A DNA stretch of 53,469 nt from Triparma columacea. Taxonomy: Eukaryota; Sar; Bolidophyceae; Parmales; Triparmaceae. Numbering within the stretch: position 1 is the stretch's first letter; the number at the start of each line of letters is the position of its first letter. Location: positions 5,355-58,823 of the forward strand of contig BRYA01001479.1 in NCBI GenBank assembly GCA_030267965.1. The letters run 5' to 3'. The notes below the pieces were generated by a model. That model saw only the letters and a program-made list of their open reading frames with translations, made no database searches and was not told the DNA's origin. A program made the translations under genes and the position numbers. Positions 9,248-20,592 of the stretch are shown one piece after another.

Positions 9248-12200
9248 CTACCACATGAAGAGTGAAAGTGCTACACCGAGAACAGCCATGACAGAGGTTA
9301 CGGCCCCTGCCCCAATCTTTCCTCCTGCGTTATCAATTATCTGGATGCCTGTGTCGACCCCGACTTCAGGTTGTCCGTCGTTGACACCGGACACCTCAGG
9401 CTCGTCGACATCAACTGTTGCAACTTTAGCGTCCTTGAAAACGTCGGTAATACTCGAAGAAATTTCGGAGAAGTCCTTGTCCTGGGCCTGCGCAATGGTG
9501 GCCACGGCCTGAATCATGTGGTCGTTGAAGCACTTTGAAGCGCAGTCCGCTGATGTAGCTTTGACCATATTACGCTTCATGCTCTTGTGCCTCACGTCCG
9601 CCGTTTCATCGGATGTGGTGCAATCATCATCAACGCAAGCAACTGGAACGACAACACGGAACTTAACGCCCCCTTCCGCGAGCCTGCGTGAGGTAACGTC
9701 GATGCCGTTAATGCTCAATATTTCGACCTGTGCGTTCATCTCTCCAGTCATCATTTTGATGGTCTCCTCGAGGACGTCAAGCATGGTGTCACGCTCCGTG
9801 CCAGCGGCAGGAATCTCCATGCCTGAGATGTCGATAGTACCGGCGAACGTGAGGGTGACATAAGATGAAGCGGAGCACAACGATACAGTTTCAGACATTC
9901 TCCCGTAGCACATCGGACAGATAGCATTCATGCCTGCCAAACAGGTTTCGTCACAAGAACTTCCAAAGATGGCCTGGTAGGCTAAGACAAAGTCGGCAAT
10001 TGGGAGGTCAACTGCGTTCACAAGCAAGTCGTTGATGCAGTTCTTGTTGTAGCTGTTTCCAAAGCATCCGAGCTTGTCGCTCGAAACTTCTTCACAGAGT
10101 GCTTCGAACAGTGCGTTGTAGCTCGGCATGATTTGATCAGGCTCCGAAATTACCACGGAAACGCCACTGCCATCACCGCCACCGCCATCACCGCCATCAC
10201 CGCCACCGCCATCACCGCCACTGGTGTTGCTGCTGCCATCATGTTCGTATCCATCGATACTATCATCGTAATCAAAGCTCTTGCAGTCCTCCTGGAATGA
10301 ATTGAGGACACCATCCAATTGCAGTTCTCCTTCAGCATAACCCAGTCCGAGAACAAAGATGGACTTGCAACCCCAGCGGTCATTGCACCTATCTTCTTCG
10401 GCCTCAACTGTATCTACTGCCCTCCCAATGAGCGCATTGGCAGTAGTAGTTAAGTCGACGCAACATTGCCTACTCGTGAACCCAAGTGATTGTCCCATGT
10501 ACTCGCACTCAGCAACGACACTGCACTCTTCTTGGAATGGCGTCAAGAGGTTAGATAACCCATACCAATCTTCAGCAATCTTCAGAGCATAGCTGATTGT
10601 TTGGTTGCAGCCACCCGTGCAGGAGGTGAGATCGGCGTACTGAGGCGTCAGGCCGAGCCCAAGGGATGATTGGTAGGTCTTGATCCTCCTGAACATGTCC
10701 TTGAGGTGATCGCAGCATGCTACCCCTGTTAATCCAACGTTGACTAGTTGCCCCTCGAGATTAGTGACTTGGCATTGCTCGGTATCCGCCTGAAGCTCGC
10801 CGCCCTCGCAGAGAGTATCAAAGTCCTCGTTAAGGGAGACCCCGATATCTGGGTAAATGTTGAACAATTGCTTCGTGGCAAGGTAGCAGGACTGGTCCTC
10901 CTCCCGTTGGCAAAGCATTTCTCTTTCTTCTTCGACGAACGCTGAAATGTCAATGCTGTCGATGGCGAGATCGGCGACGTTGCTCAAGAGGTATCGACAG
11001 CAAGAGGGAGTGACTTGTCCAACAATCGTTTCGCCCACATAGCAGGCACTCGTGGAGGGCGTCGGGGCCATCGTGCTGATAGAATACTGGTCCGCAAACT
11101 CGTCGTCAAAGCTTTCATAACATGCATCGACGAAAGGCTGTATCATGTTTTCCTTGTTGAAAGGGAAATCTTCGAGGGACTCGAGGGTGCTGAGGACGAC
11201 ACCTGCGCAGCTAGAGCACATGTTCGCGTTGGCAAAAATTGCGGAGGTGTCGATCCCAGCATCCGTAAAACCACGGCCGAAAGCGAGGGGTGCCAATGCG
11301 TTGACAATGAGGCAGCACTCGTGCGACGTCGCGCCAAGGGAGAAAGCTCCCTGAAAGAGGCAATCCATGTCGTCTGCACTGGGGTCGCTTGCTTGCGTCT
11401 TCATGTCGACCGTGACGATCTGGTGGAAGTAGTCGAGCAAAGTAACCGCGCCCCAGCTGGTGAGTCCAGCGGCAGCAGTCTCCAACATTGTCTTGGTCTC
11501 GGCGACCTTCTCCTCGTGCGTGACCGAGCCACCCTCAGCCGTGAAGGTGCCATAATCGTACTTGAAGGAAGTGGTGACGCGAGCTGTAAGTGGCAAGTGA
11601 GCTGAAGTCGGGGCGGAAGTTTGATCCTCGGTGGTGGGGGCGGGCGTGGGGCTAAGAGTGGGGACGGTTCCCGGCTCAAACCCTTTGTCTATGCATGCGT
11701 TATCGAAGGCCTCGACGTAGTCGCCAAGACCATTGCTTGCGAGTGCATTAAGACTGTACGAAACTGAGCCGTAGCACGTGCCCTGGCAAGTAACAGAATC
11801 AGCGTAAGGGGGAATATCCGGATCAGCAGTGAACATGAGGGCGTTCGCTGCATTAGTGATCTTTTCGCAGCATTCTTCGGAGACGACGCCAATGTCTTGG
11901 AAGAGAACGTTGCACATTTTGTCTTCCAGCCTCCTGCTGGTAATAGTGCTAGCAACCTCGTCAATTACCTCGATAAAGACATTTTTGTTGAGCTCCTCAA
12001 CCGAGAGCCCTGAGGAAGAGCTAATTTCAGAAACCATTGACGTGGTGAAGTCTAAAGGTGTTGCCATCGGTTGCAGCAGATCGCTGACCTCTGCCCAAGG
12101 CACGTCGATGGGAAACTCGAAGACAGTCATAAGGACAGAGACGGACTTGCTAAACGTTTTGTCCGCAGGCCATTCCACCCCATCAGCCAAGGAGAAACCG

Positions 12201-15200
12201 CTGTCTATGTCAAACTCGTACTCGCCAGTGTAGGCATCTCCCACGCCGCTCTCTCCCAAACCTCCCGAGAGGTCGACACCCATCTGATTTTTGCATAGCC
12301 CAATAAAGCTCTCCTTGTAGGAGGTACCAGTGAGGAGATCAATCAAGTTTAAACCGACAACACTCGAGTGACCGCACTGTTTTCCACACCAACCATCAGC
12401 GACGTAGTTGGCCAGGAGGAAAGTCCCAGCTATGGCCTGTTGTCCTCCGTTCTCGAGAGCGTCGCAGCACCTGGGAGAAACAAGCCCCATGTCCACCCCA
12501 TTGAGGGTGCACTGCTGGAACCCACACTCGTCGTTGTCGTAGTCGTGAGCGGCACAATTCACCTTAGAGTCGCACTGGCCGTTGCTTTTCATCGTTTCCT
12601 TGGCGATTTCGCAGGTATCGCCGAACTCTGTGAGGCAGGCGTAGTCAGTGTATTTGGTCCCGTCGCAGTCCTCAAACACAATATCGCCTGCACAATCTCC
12701 ATTGTCAAAATTCAGTGCAACGCAGTTGAGGTCGGTGTCACAATAGTCGTCCCCTGGCCAGTTGGCGGGGGTGCACCCTCCGAAGCAGTTAACGATTTTG
12801 TCGGCATCGCATCCCTCCGTCGGGGCCTGGGTTGGGGATGATGTGGGTGCAGCGGTATAGAATCCGCATGCGTCCTTGAGTGCTTGCACTGCGTCGGGGC
12901 TGATGTCTCCCATGAGAGGTGCGGCAACACTGTGGAAGCATCCGTCCGTTACGAGGAAGTCGCAGATGAGATCAGTGTTTCCGCCGGTAAAGGCGGCTGT
13001 GATGTCAGTCACGTCGGTGCTGTCTCCGACAGCAGTAGCAACGTCTCCAACGGCTGCACAGCAGCTTTTGGCGGCAGGAGAAGTGACAAACCCAAAGATA
13101 GTGCAGGCTTCAGAAGTTGCGAAATTGTCACAGTCGCCGCCATCAAAGTTGTACTCGGCGCAGTTGAAATCGTAGAAGGCTTGAAAAGGATTGAGTTCGG
13201 TGTCCTCGCACTTGCCATCGCCGAGAACTGCGGCGCAGTCGCCTTCGTAGGTAGGATCGTAAGGGTAGCACGAGAGCACACCAACCCCGTTACAATCCTG
13301 AATGGGGGCAACAGTGGGAGCCAAGGTAATTTCGATTGCGTCATCCCAGGGGAGACAAAAGGAGCTCGTGCTTCCGACTCCTTCTCCAAATGTTAGTAGA
13401 GTGGGCGTGGTGCCGTCGAGGGTCATTCTGAATTTCGCCGAGAGGCGCTCTGCAAGGCATTCATTTGTAGTACTATCAATCAAGCATGGCTCGAAGGTCT
13501 TGTCGCTCAATGTAACCGTAGTTGAACCTGAAGCTTGACCGGAGATGACTTCATTGCCGTCAGAATCAAAGAGAGTCCAAATGTTATCTGCCTCCCAATA
13601 AGATTCTGTCATGACAAATACAACTTGTCCGTCTGGCGGCGTGCACCACTGCGACGAGGAAAGGATGAAGCGTGGGGGGGGAGGGAGAGGGAAATGGAGG
13701 GGGGGGAGTGGAAATTGGTGAGATAAGGAAGGATTATTGAACTGAAAATCAACCCCGAAGAGGCGCACTATCACCCACCTGATAGTCCTCGTAATCGCCC
13801 GTGCCCTGGAATAGAAGGTCGCTTACGGGTACGAAACCAGGTGGCGTGTTCTCGGTCGCTGCCTGGATGTGCAACTCGTTGTCCCATGCATAATTAGGAT
13901 ACTCTGAATCCAACCTGATGGTGTAGCACACTGGATCGGCAACGACAGCTTCCCTGGTAACAAGCGTGACATCGAAGCAACCGTCGTTCTGTAAGGATAT
14001 GCTCTCGACGCAGTCATCATCGGTGCTTGCGGGGGTGCAACCGTAATTTGTGACCTTCCCTGTGTGGGTTTGGTGAGCAATCTCCAAGGAAATATAATCG
14101 CCCCAATCACTGTAGGCTTCCATGGTCAAGGTCGCACCAACAGCCTCCACCGTGGGCGCAGGAGTGTACGTTGGGGCCATAGTTGGGAGGGGGGTGGTTG
14201 GTGCCATGGTTGGGGCCGGTGTCGTTGGAGCCATAGTGGGGGCAGCGGTAGGAGTTGTGGTGGGAGATAAAGTACCTGAAAGGTCCACAGTCCAGGACCC
14301 AGCCCCCGAGCCGGACAACATTTCGACCCCGTTGGGCGCAAGCATGGACCACTCGCAATCGGACGACCACGTAGATCCGGTGATTGTGATGACAGCTTGT
14401 CCGTCACTGGGGGTGCACCACTGGGGGAGAAGAGATGGGAGTGGGAACTTAGAAGAAGGACGATGGAAACTTAATTACTTTTCCTGCAACTCACCTCGTA
14501 GATCTCAGGCGAACCTGATCCATCATACGTGATTTCAATTTCAGTGAAACCAGGAGTGCTGGTCCCTTCCTTAGGTAAAGTAGTCAAGGTGGTATCCCAT
14601 GGGTAATTAGGGGAATTAGAACTCAAGACAAAGCTATAGCAATTTTGGGTTGCGGTTGGGGCTCTGGTGACCCCGCCGACACAGACTGAAGTGCTGCTCA
14701 GACCTGTGTTCTGAGCAATAACGTCGCCAGTGGCAGGGTCTTTCAGGGACCAGCCGGCTTCCGCGTGCTGGTCAGCGGTCGCACCTTCGCCACTGTCGTA
14801 GTATGTTGAGCCCCACCATTCTATAGGGTTGTCGTACTTGCCAGCGTTGTCGAGCCAGTCAGCAAGGTTGAAAGTGTAACACACTTCATTGTACATCTCA
14901 CACCCTGAGATGGAGGGGTCCGGAAAGCAGATCTCGCTCGTCTCAGAAGCTCCAGACAAGAGTTCGTAAGGGTCACCAAGTCGGTCACAGTTGTGGGCCA
15001 AGTTATATACCTCGGAATCATAGTCCCAGTCAGAGACGACATCGCAATCGCTCACGGGGGCGCCCGTTTCAGAGGAGTATTCGGCCCAGACTTGGAGTTT
15101 AATCTCTCCTCCGTCCCAACCGTTGGCGCCACTGTCAACAATATCCAGATCGTAGCAAATGTCCAGACACTCGTCAGGAACTTTGTCAAACTGCTGATAA

Positions 15201-15298
15201 TTGTGGAGGTTCACATACTCAGAGTACGCAAGCTCCCCGCTCACTTGAGCGATAATTCCCACCAGTGTCAAGGATAAAAACACAAGCGTGGTTGTCAT
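9248..15298 (-). CDS. Giant secreted or GPI-anchored cysteine-rich protein with LNR-like repeats
   Basis: Exons are 15298-14495, 14420-13779 and 13648-9248, all phase 0, giving 1948 residues. The ATG at 15298 gives a typical signal peptide (MTTTLVFLSLTLVGIIAQVSG); an in-frame codon upstream would spoil it. A module of the form CY...SPNYPWD...GF...YE|WCTP.DGQ occurs twice, with an intron cutting both copies at the same place. It is followed by a Thr/Pro-rich linker (repeats of TMAPTT). Next come Lin-12/Notch-repeat-like segments (NFDGGDC, NFDNGDC, HDYDNDEC). After these are at least five modules with a CC pair (SEECCE, SHECCL, TPSCCR, GVACCD, SRQCCV). Two regions carry SRRL after a SEA-like beta-rich segment. 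The C-terminus is a hydrophobic tail after small residues, fitting a GPI signal. Family context suggests a cell-wall or surface protein; the ligand is unknown. Confidence 0.8.
10160..10225. repeat. CCGCCATCA-type repeat coding Gly/Asp linker
   Basis: Alternating ACCGCC and ATCACC units give a Gly-Gly-Asp-rich flexible linker in the giant secreted protein. Confidence 0.8.
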
Positions 15299-15606
15299 CT
15301 TGTGCAGGAACCAGGCTTTTCGTCGAAAGAGAAGGGACACAACCTATTTGACACAGAACAGAACTTGAACGTCAAGATGTACCGTATCTATGTATGGTGG
15401 GCTTGAGATGTTGATAAGATGTTCGTTGAAATATCAAACGCTCAAAAGTGCCCCCAGTTTGGTTGTTTTGTGAGGACCTCAGACCAATTCGGGACCAACT
15501 TCCGAACAACAGAAGATTTTTTGCTGAAACTCCCCTTGGGCCCTTTTCTTCGCTTTCCGAAAATCGAGTGAAGTTAGTTATTCTCAACTTGTCCTCCTCT
15601 CCCCAA
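15299..15606. promoter_or_regulatory. Shared divergent upstream region
   Basis: About 300 bp between the start of the minus-strand secreted-protein gene and the ATG of the plus-strand APP1 gene. It must hold both promoters. I see no clear TATA box or operator-like repeat. Confidence 0.5.
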
Positions 15607-17963
15607 ATGGGAACGCTCGAATGGCTGCCGCTCGATAGGGAGCAGCGAAACCTACTCTTCTACGGAGGCATAGGACTCCTTCTTCTTCTTCTCGGAATCT
15701 TCTTCTGCTTTGAGAAAAATGTTTTCCACAAAACCAGGAACGCAGAGAGGTTGTATCTTAGCTTGGTGATGCTCATCGCGTACGTTTGGACTCTCACGAC
15801 GACCATAAGCTACGAGAGTGAGACGGTCGATGGTGAAGGGAAGTCTGATTTCGATCTGATGGCGGAAAAGCACCCCTTTCTGAAGCTTCTTCCGACGACA
15901 CTGGAGTTCACCGTGGTAACGTTGGTTGCAACTGGGGCTTTACTTAATGTGGTTGAGGTAAGGATGGGGCGCCCCTACTTCGATTTCCATCCCACTTCGA
16001 CGTTGCCCTTATCCAGCACCGCCCCTCACCCCACCAGTCCAAAGTAAGGAAGTTCACGGGCTCGTGGCCACTAGCCGAGCGCTACATTGTCCCAAGCTAC
16101 AGGGCGAAGCGAAAGGTGCAGGAAATAAGAAGAATTATGCACAAGATTGAGAAGACGACGAATTTTTTGGCGTTCCAAGTACAGCCCTGGATGTTTCCAG
16201 TGTTTGCGATCCTCTACTTCTTCTTCAAGAGCGCCGCTGAGTCGTCGCTCATCGTTGCCTACATGGTGATGGGAATTCTCGTCATCTTTCTCTTTCTTGT
16301 GACTTTCTTTTTCCTGAAGAACTTTGCCAACAATGTGGTTGGTGGCGTCAACGTGAGCAGAAGACGGAGGATCGAGGAAATTTTTGTAGAGGCAACTTTG
16401 GCAGGTGAAACCAGAGATGAGCTGAACTACATTGTGGTGAACGTCAATCTTGCTGAGGTGCTGAGCGAGGCACCGACGTCTACAATTAAATTCTTCTCCA
16501 GCCCAGGGACGCTATCAATCATGTCGACAGTGACTAAGGCGATCGTTCTCGACGCTTTGCAAAAGAGAGGAGCCAGTGGCGTCCAGAAAGAAATCGCAGA
16601 CATCTTTTTCTCGTGCCGTGGAGCGAAGCTGACGAAACTCAAGAATATCATAGACACTGGCAGCGACTACCATAACCTTCTCAAATTAATGGATGACGTT
16701 ACGGAGGCCTCGTTGCGAATGGACGTCCTTGACCATATATCGAGGGAGGCGAGGAGAGCGGTGGAGGAAAACGGCGGCAAGAAGTTAGGTACGAAGACCC
16801 TCAGTGATGTTGACGACACTTTGTACTGCTCCGCTGGCAAGTTCCCTGTCGGTGTTGATAAGAGACTTCCCAGGAGGTGCATCTACCCGGGAGTTTTCAA
16901 GTTCCTTGAAGTGCTGGACAAGGTGGGAAATTTGTCGGGGGCAGAGTATGTGACTGTGAGTGTCGAACCAGTGCAGCAAGAATACAGTAGCAGGTACTCT
17001 TTTGGAGCAGATGGTAGAGAGGGCGCTGGAGGGGACGGAGAACTAGAGATAAAACCAGACCTTGAACACATTGCCACAACGACGTCACTCCTGAAGCTTA
17101 GAAGAGGCATGGATGGAAGTCACGTCGTCAAGAGTAAGAAGACGTTTCTTCTCAGCGATCCAAGTAGCTGTAACCTCGTTTTCCTCTCTGCACGGCCTCA
17201 CCTGTACAAGGAGTTGACTGAGCAAAAATCGTACAGGAGGTTCCGAAGGTACGTGAAAGATGGGCGCTTGCATAAAATGCCAACCCTTTTGCCTGGGAGA
17301 CTTCTGCCTGGGACTAAGGCGTTTCTGCTTTCTCCGATACTCAAGAGTGAATCGTGGCGAGCGGTTGGAGACACTAAGTTCGCCACGTTTTGCTCGTACT
17401 CGGCCCTTTATCCGGAATACGATTTTGTGTTCATTGGTGATAACGGGCAGGGCGACCTATATGCGGCACAAAAGATGATTGACTATTGTGCTGACCCAGT
17501 TTACAACTGCGACTTGCGTGGCGTCTTCATTCATCAAGTGCAGCCCCGATCTGAGGAGCTCAGAGTGCCTGCGAAGGGCTCTCAGGGTGACGCAAGTGAT
17601 TTTGAGGTCTTTAGAACGTATGTCGGAGCGGCTGTCGCTTCACACGAGAAGTCTCTCATCAATGCCTGCGACCTTCACAAAGTTGCGTTGGCGGTGCTCA
17701 ACGATTTCGACGATATGAGGGCGCTTCATCCTGAACACGACTTCGAGGTCCTCACCGAACAGCTTAGTGCGGATGTTGCCGCAGTGAACAAGGTGCTCGA
17801 AAATTCCGGGGAGGGGGGATTCGCTACGCTTGGAATCAAGTCTGTTTCACACTTGGCCACGATGGCAAGCAGTGGCCTCGGCAGGGACAGCGCTTTAATG
17901 GCGACAGTGGGGGGCGACGAACACAACAGTCTGAATAGTAGTCTGCTCTCGACCGTTGTCTGA
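15607..17963 (+). CDS. APP1-type phosphatidate phosphatase with multi-pass membrane N-terminus
   Basis: Exons are 15607-15957 and 16038-17963 (phase 0, 80-nt intron, donor GTAAGG), 758 residues. The first ATG of the frame is used. Three hydrophobic spans lie in the first exon (LLFYGGIGLLLLLLGIFF; LYLSLVMLIAYVW; TLEFTVVTLVATGALL). At least two more lie at about residues 165-215. The C-terminal half has the APP1/DUF2183 HAD-like signature: DVDDT near residue 375, FLSARP near 498 and FIGDNGQGD near 581. By family, this domain removes phosphate from phosphatidate to give diacylglycerol. Yeast App1 is a soluble, actin-patch enzyme, so the polytopic N-terminus suggests constitutive membrane residence. 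A region resembling no known domain separates the two parts. Confidence 0.85.
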
Positions 17964-18231
17964 GACTCGCTCGTTTACGGCCTGAAAAACTTCTTTTATT
18001 TTAGCCGCTCTCAGGCCAATCCAAGGAATTCCAGTTCCTTGTTCCGGACTTGTTCCGCTTGTGTTTTGGTTTAGGTGATAAACATTTCAGCAAACTTAGG
18101 AGACGTATTTATTCGAGAATTGCGTGTTTCTCTCTTATCGTGTAGTTGCGGAGGACGTTGATTGTGACCTCGATCTTCATTAATCTCTTGAAGGTGGCTG
18201 GCTCAGGGGTGAGAGCAGTTGGTCGGAGAGG
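17964..18231. other. Intergenic, upstream of LRR gene
   Basis: About 270 bp, holding the 3' end of the APP1 gene and the presumed promoter of the LRR gene. Moderately AT-rich near 18000-18130. No gene seen. Confidence 0.5.
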
Positions 18232-18757
18232 ATGGAAAAGTCCCAAAGAGATCTATATTGTCAGTCTTCGGACCTCTTCGTTCCAATTCCTGAACGTGCT
18301 ATCGATATCAGGGGGTTTCTTCACTCGAATTCGGTTGCTCTCTCCACCCCTGGAAGTCCGTACAACACAGCACCAATGAGGGCAAGAAATGAATTCATCA
18401 ATGACGGTGCATTTACGCTTGACGCGTATAGCTCTATCAAAGATCCTCATCTCGAAAGATTCAGGGCTTTGCGTAAGATGAGCGGCGAAGTTAGGAAGGG
18501 GTTCAAGCCAAAAAACCCTCCTTTGTCATTGTCGATGCCTTACTTGATCTCCAAGAAGGGGCGAAATGCAGTGAAACACCGCTTGCCATCACAAGATAGG
18601 CGGCGCGACAAAAAAAGGGCGAGGCGGAAGATGTTCCTCTCGGCCCAGCTTGAGCATCGTGGAAAAACAATTGGAAGGAGGGTCCTTTTGCCACCGTTGC
18701 CGACCGATCAGATAGTGGACGCTAGAATAATTGGTTCGACTGACGGCTCGCTTGGGA

Positions 18758-18790
<33 letters not shown>

Positions 18791-20518
18791 GGCCTGGGCC
18801 TGGGCCTGGGCCTGAGCTTGAGCCTGAGCTTGAGCCTGAACCTGATCCTGAACCTGATCCTGAACCTGAATCGCGTCAAAACAACATCCCCAATGAATTG
18901 ATGGCCTCTCTCCCTATTCCAATCTTTGCTCATGTTCTTTCGTACATGGATACCTCAACGATGTTCGGGACGGTGATTTTTGACTCAATCTTTACGCACA
19001 ACACAGACCCTGCTTCCCACTCGTCTTGCTTGAAGACGATTAAGGAGATCATAAGGTCCCTCTTCATGTCGAAAATATTTGAAGCTCACTGGAAAAACAC
19101 TATTAGGGTCCATCGGGCCGATCGTCGGCGGGCTCTTGATGAAGGGGACATGGAGGTTGATGTTGAGGGGAGCAACTATGCATTTGAGTTGGGTGAGATT
19201 GATCAGGATATTCCTGTGTGGAAGCAAGAACTGGATGTAGAGGACGAACTTCGAATTGAGAAGTCCGATTCTGAGCTGTGTAAGCGCCACGAAGAGATGA
19301 TGCGGTTCATTTTTGAGTTCGTAATTGAGGGAAATGTTGACGCGTTGCCGAAGGTTGAATACGCTGCATCTACAGGGAGCGCTATCTATGGGACTGCTTA
19401 CGATCGCAATGAAGTCGGGGAGGACGACGTGGGTAACAAGGAGACTCGTCATGCTGAGACACCAAAAATCCTGTCTCCCCGTGCAACAGAAGAGCTCCGC
19501 TTGCTGAACGCGGCACTTACTGAGTCTCTTGCCACGTCTACAGCGTCTTCGTGCATAAGGATCGGGTTAGAAAGAGTCCTCGGTAAAGCCTTGTCGCTAT
19601 ATGATGAATGCTTCGTCGATGGCAACCAAGCTCCGCCGTCCTCGCCCATTCAGTTGCCACCACTGGCTTGTTTCGAATTATTCGGGGCAAAGTCCGCCCT
19701 GAATTCTGTGGCATCTGCAATATCCTCCCTGCCCCTCCATAAGAGGTCCAGAATTGTCAATCTCAACCTAGATGGGTGCAAATCCCTCAAGGAAGCCCAC
19801 TTCGTTAGTTTAATCGAATCCCTCCCCAACCTAAAAAACCTTCGTCTCAATGGCTTAATCTGCGTGGGGAATGATGCGTGCCGTACAATTGGATCGGTTC
19901 GAAGGTTGCGGTACTTAGGTGAGAATGGATAGATGAAAAGTCAAGAAGAAGAACGTTTTTAGTGGGGGACGAAATTTATGAACCAACCATCTTCGTTTGC
20001 TCGTTGCAGATATGTCCAACACAAATCTCGATGATGAAAGGTTGAGGGTTCTCCTCCATGCTTTCCAACAGAATGACGTTAAGCTCAGAAAGTTGTCAAT
20101 AGCCAACTGCGGCGCTCTGACTGATCAAGGGCTGAAGGCCATTGGAAAAGAGAATGAGAGGGAGAAGGCAAGCGGGACGTTGTCGTCGACCTTGATAGAT
20201 TTCTGCATGAGCGGGTGTTATAGGGTTACTGACCTTGGTCTGATGCTTATCTCCTTCCCGCATCTTGAACGCCTGAACTATTGCGGCTCTTACAAGGTGA
20301 CTGACGCTACCAGGAGGTATATCCTTGCTCAAAACCCTACGCTCCTCATTTACAACAAGTCGAAGGACTTTGGGCTCTCTTCAACGGCAACCGGAGGCTC
20401 TTCAGGACTAGCAGGAACATTTTACGACGTCACATTTGATGGATTTGATGAGGATATTAGGGGTGGAAATAACCCCACACTTGAGGAATTCAGGAAGCAG
20501 GTGGGGGGCGGATACTGA
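18232..20518 (+). CDS. Leucine-rich-repeat protein with Glu/Gly/Asp-Pro repeat
   Basis: Exons are 18232-19918 and 20010-20518 (phase 1, 91-nt intron), 731 residues. The N-terminus is basic (QDRRRDKKRARRKM near residue 120). It is followed by a dipeptide run of EP, GP and DP about residues 177-215. Next is a segment resembling a degenerate F-box-like helix (NELMASLPIPIFAHVLSYMD), an acidic region, then C-terminal LRRs of the cysteine-containing type: IVNLNLDGCKSLKEAHF, LPNLKNLRLNG, LRKLSIANCGALTDQGLKAI, CYRVTDLGLMLI and LERLNYCGSYKVTD. The x-C-x-x-[LV]-T-D pattern is typical of F-box/LRR substrate receptors of SCF ubiquitin ligases. The F-box itself is weak, so the ligase role is inference. 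Confidence 0.75.
18760..18870. repeat. GAGCCT-type hexanucleotide repeat coding EP/GP/DP
   Basis: Roughly eighteen hexamer units (GAGCCT, GGGCCT, GATCCT, GAACCT variants) in the LRR gene. Each unit gives one acidic-or-Gly/Pro dipeptide, and length changes of whole units keep frame. Confidence 0.9.
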
Positions 20519-20592
20519 TAACGCCTTCAACCCATAATACAAAAGATGCCTGGTTCGTACAATAAAAACAGTTTACCGCTAACGGGTCGTGA

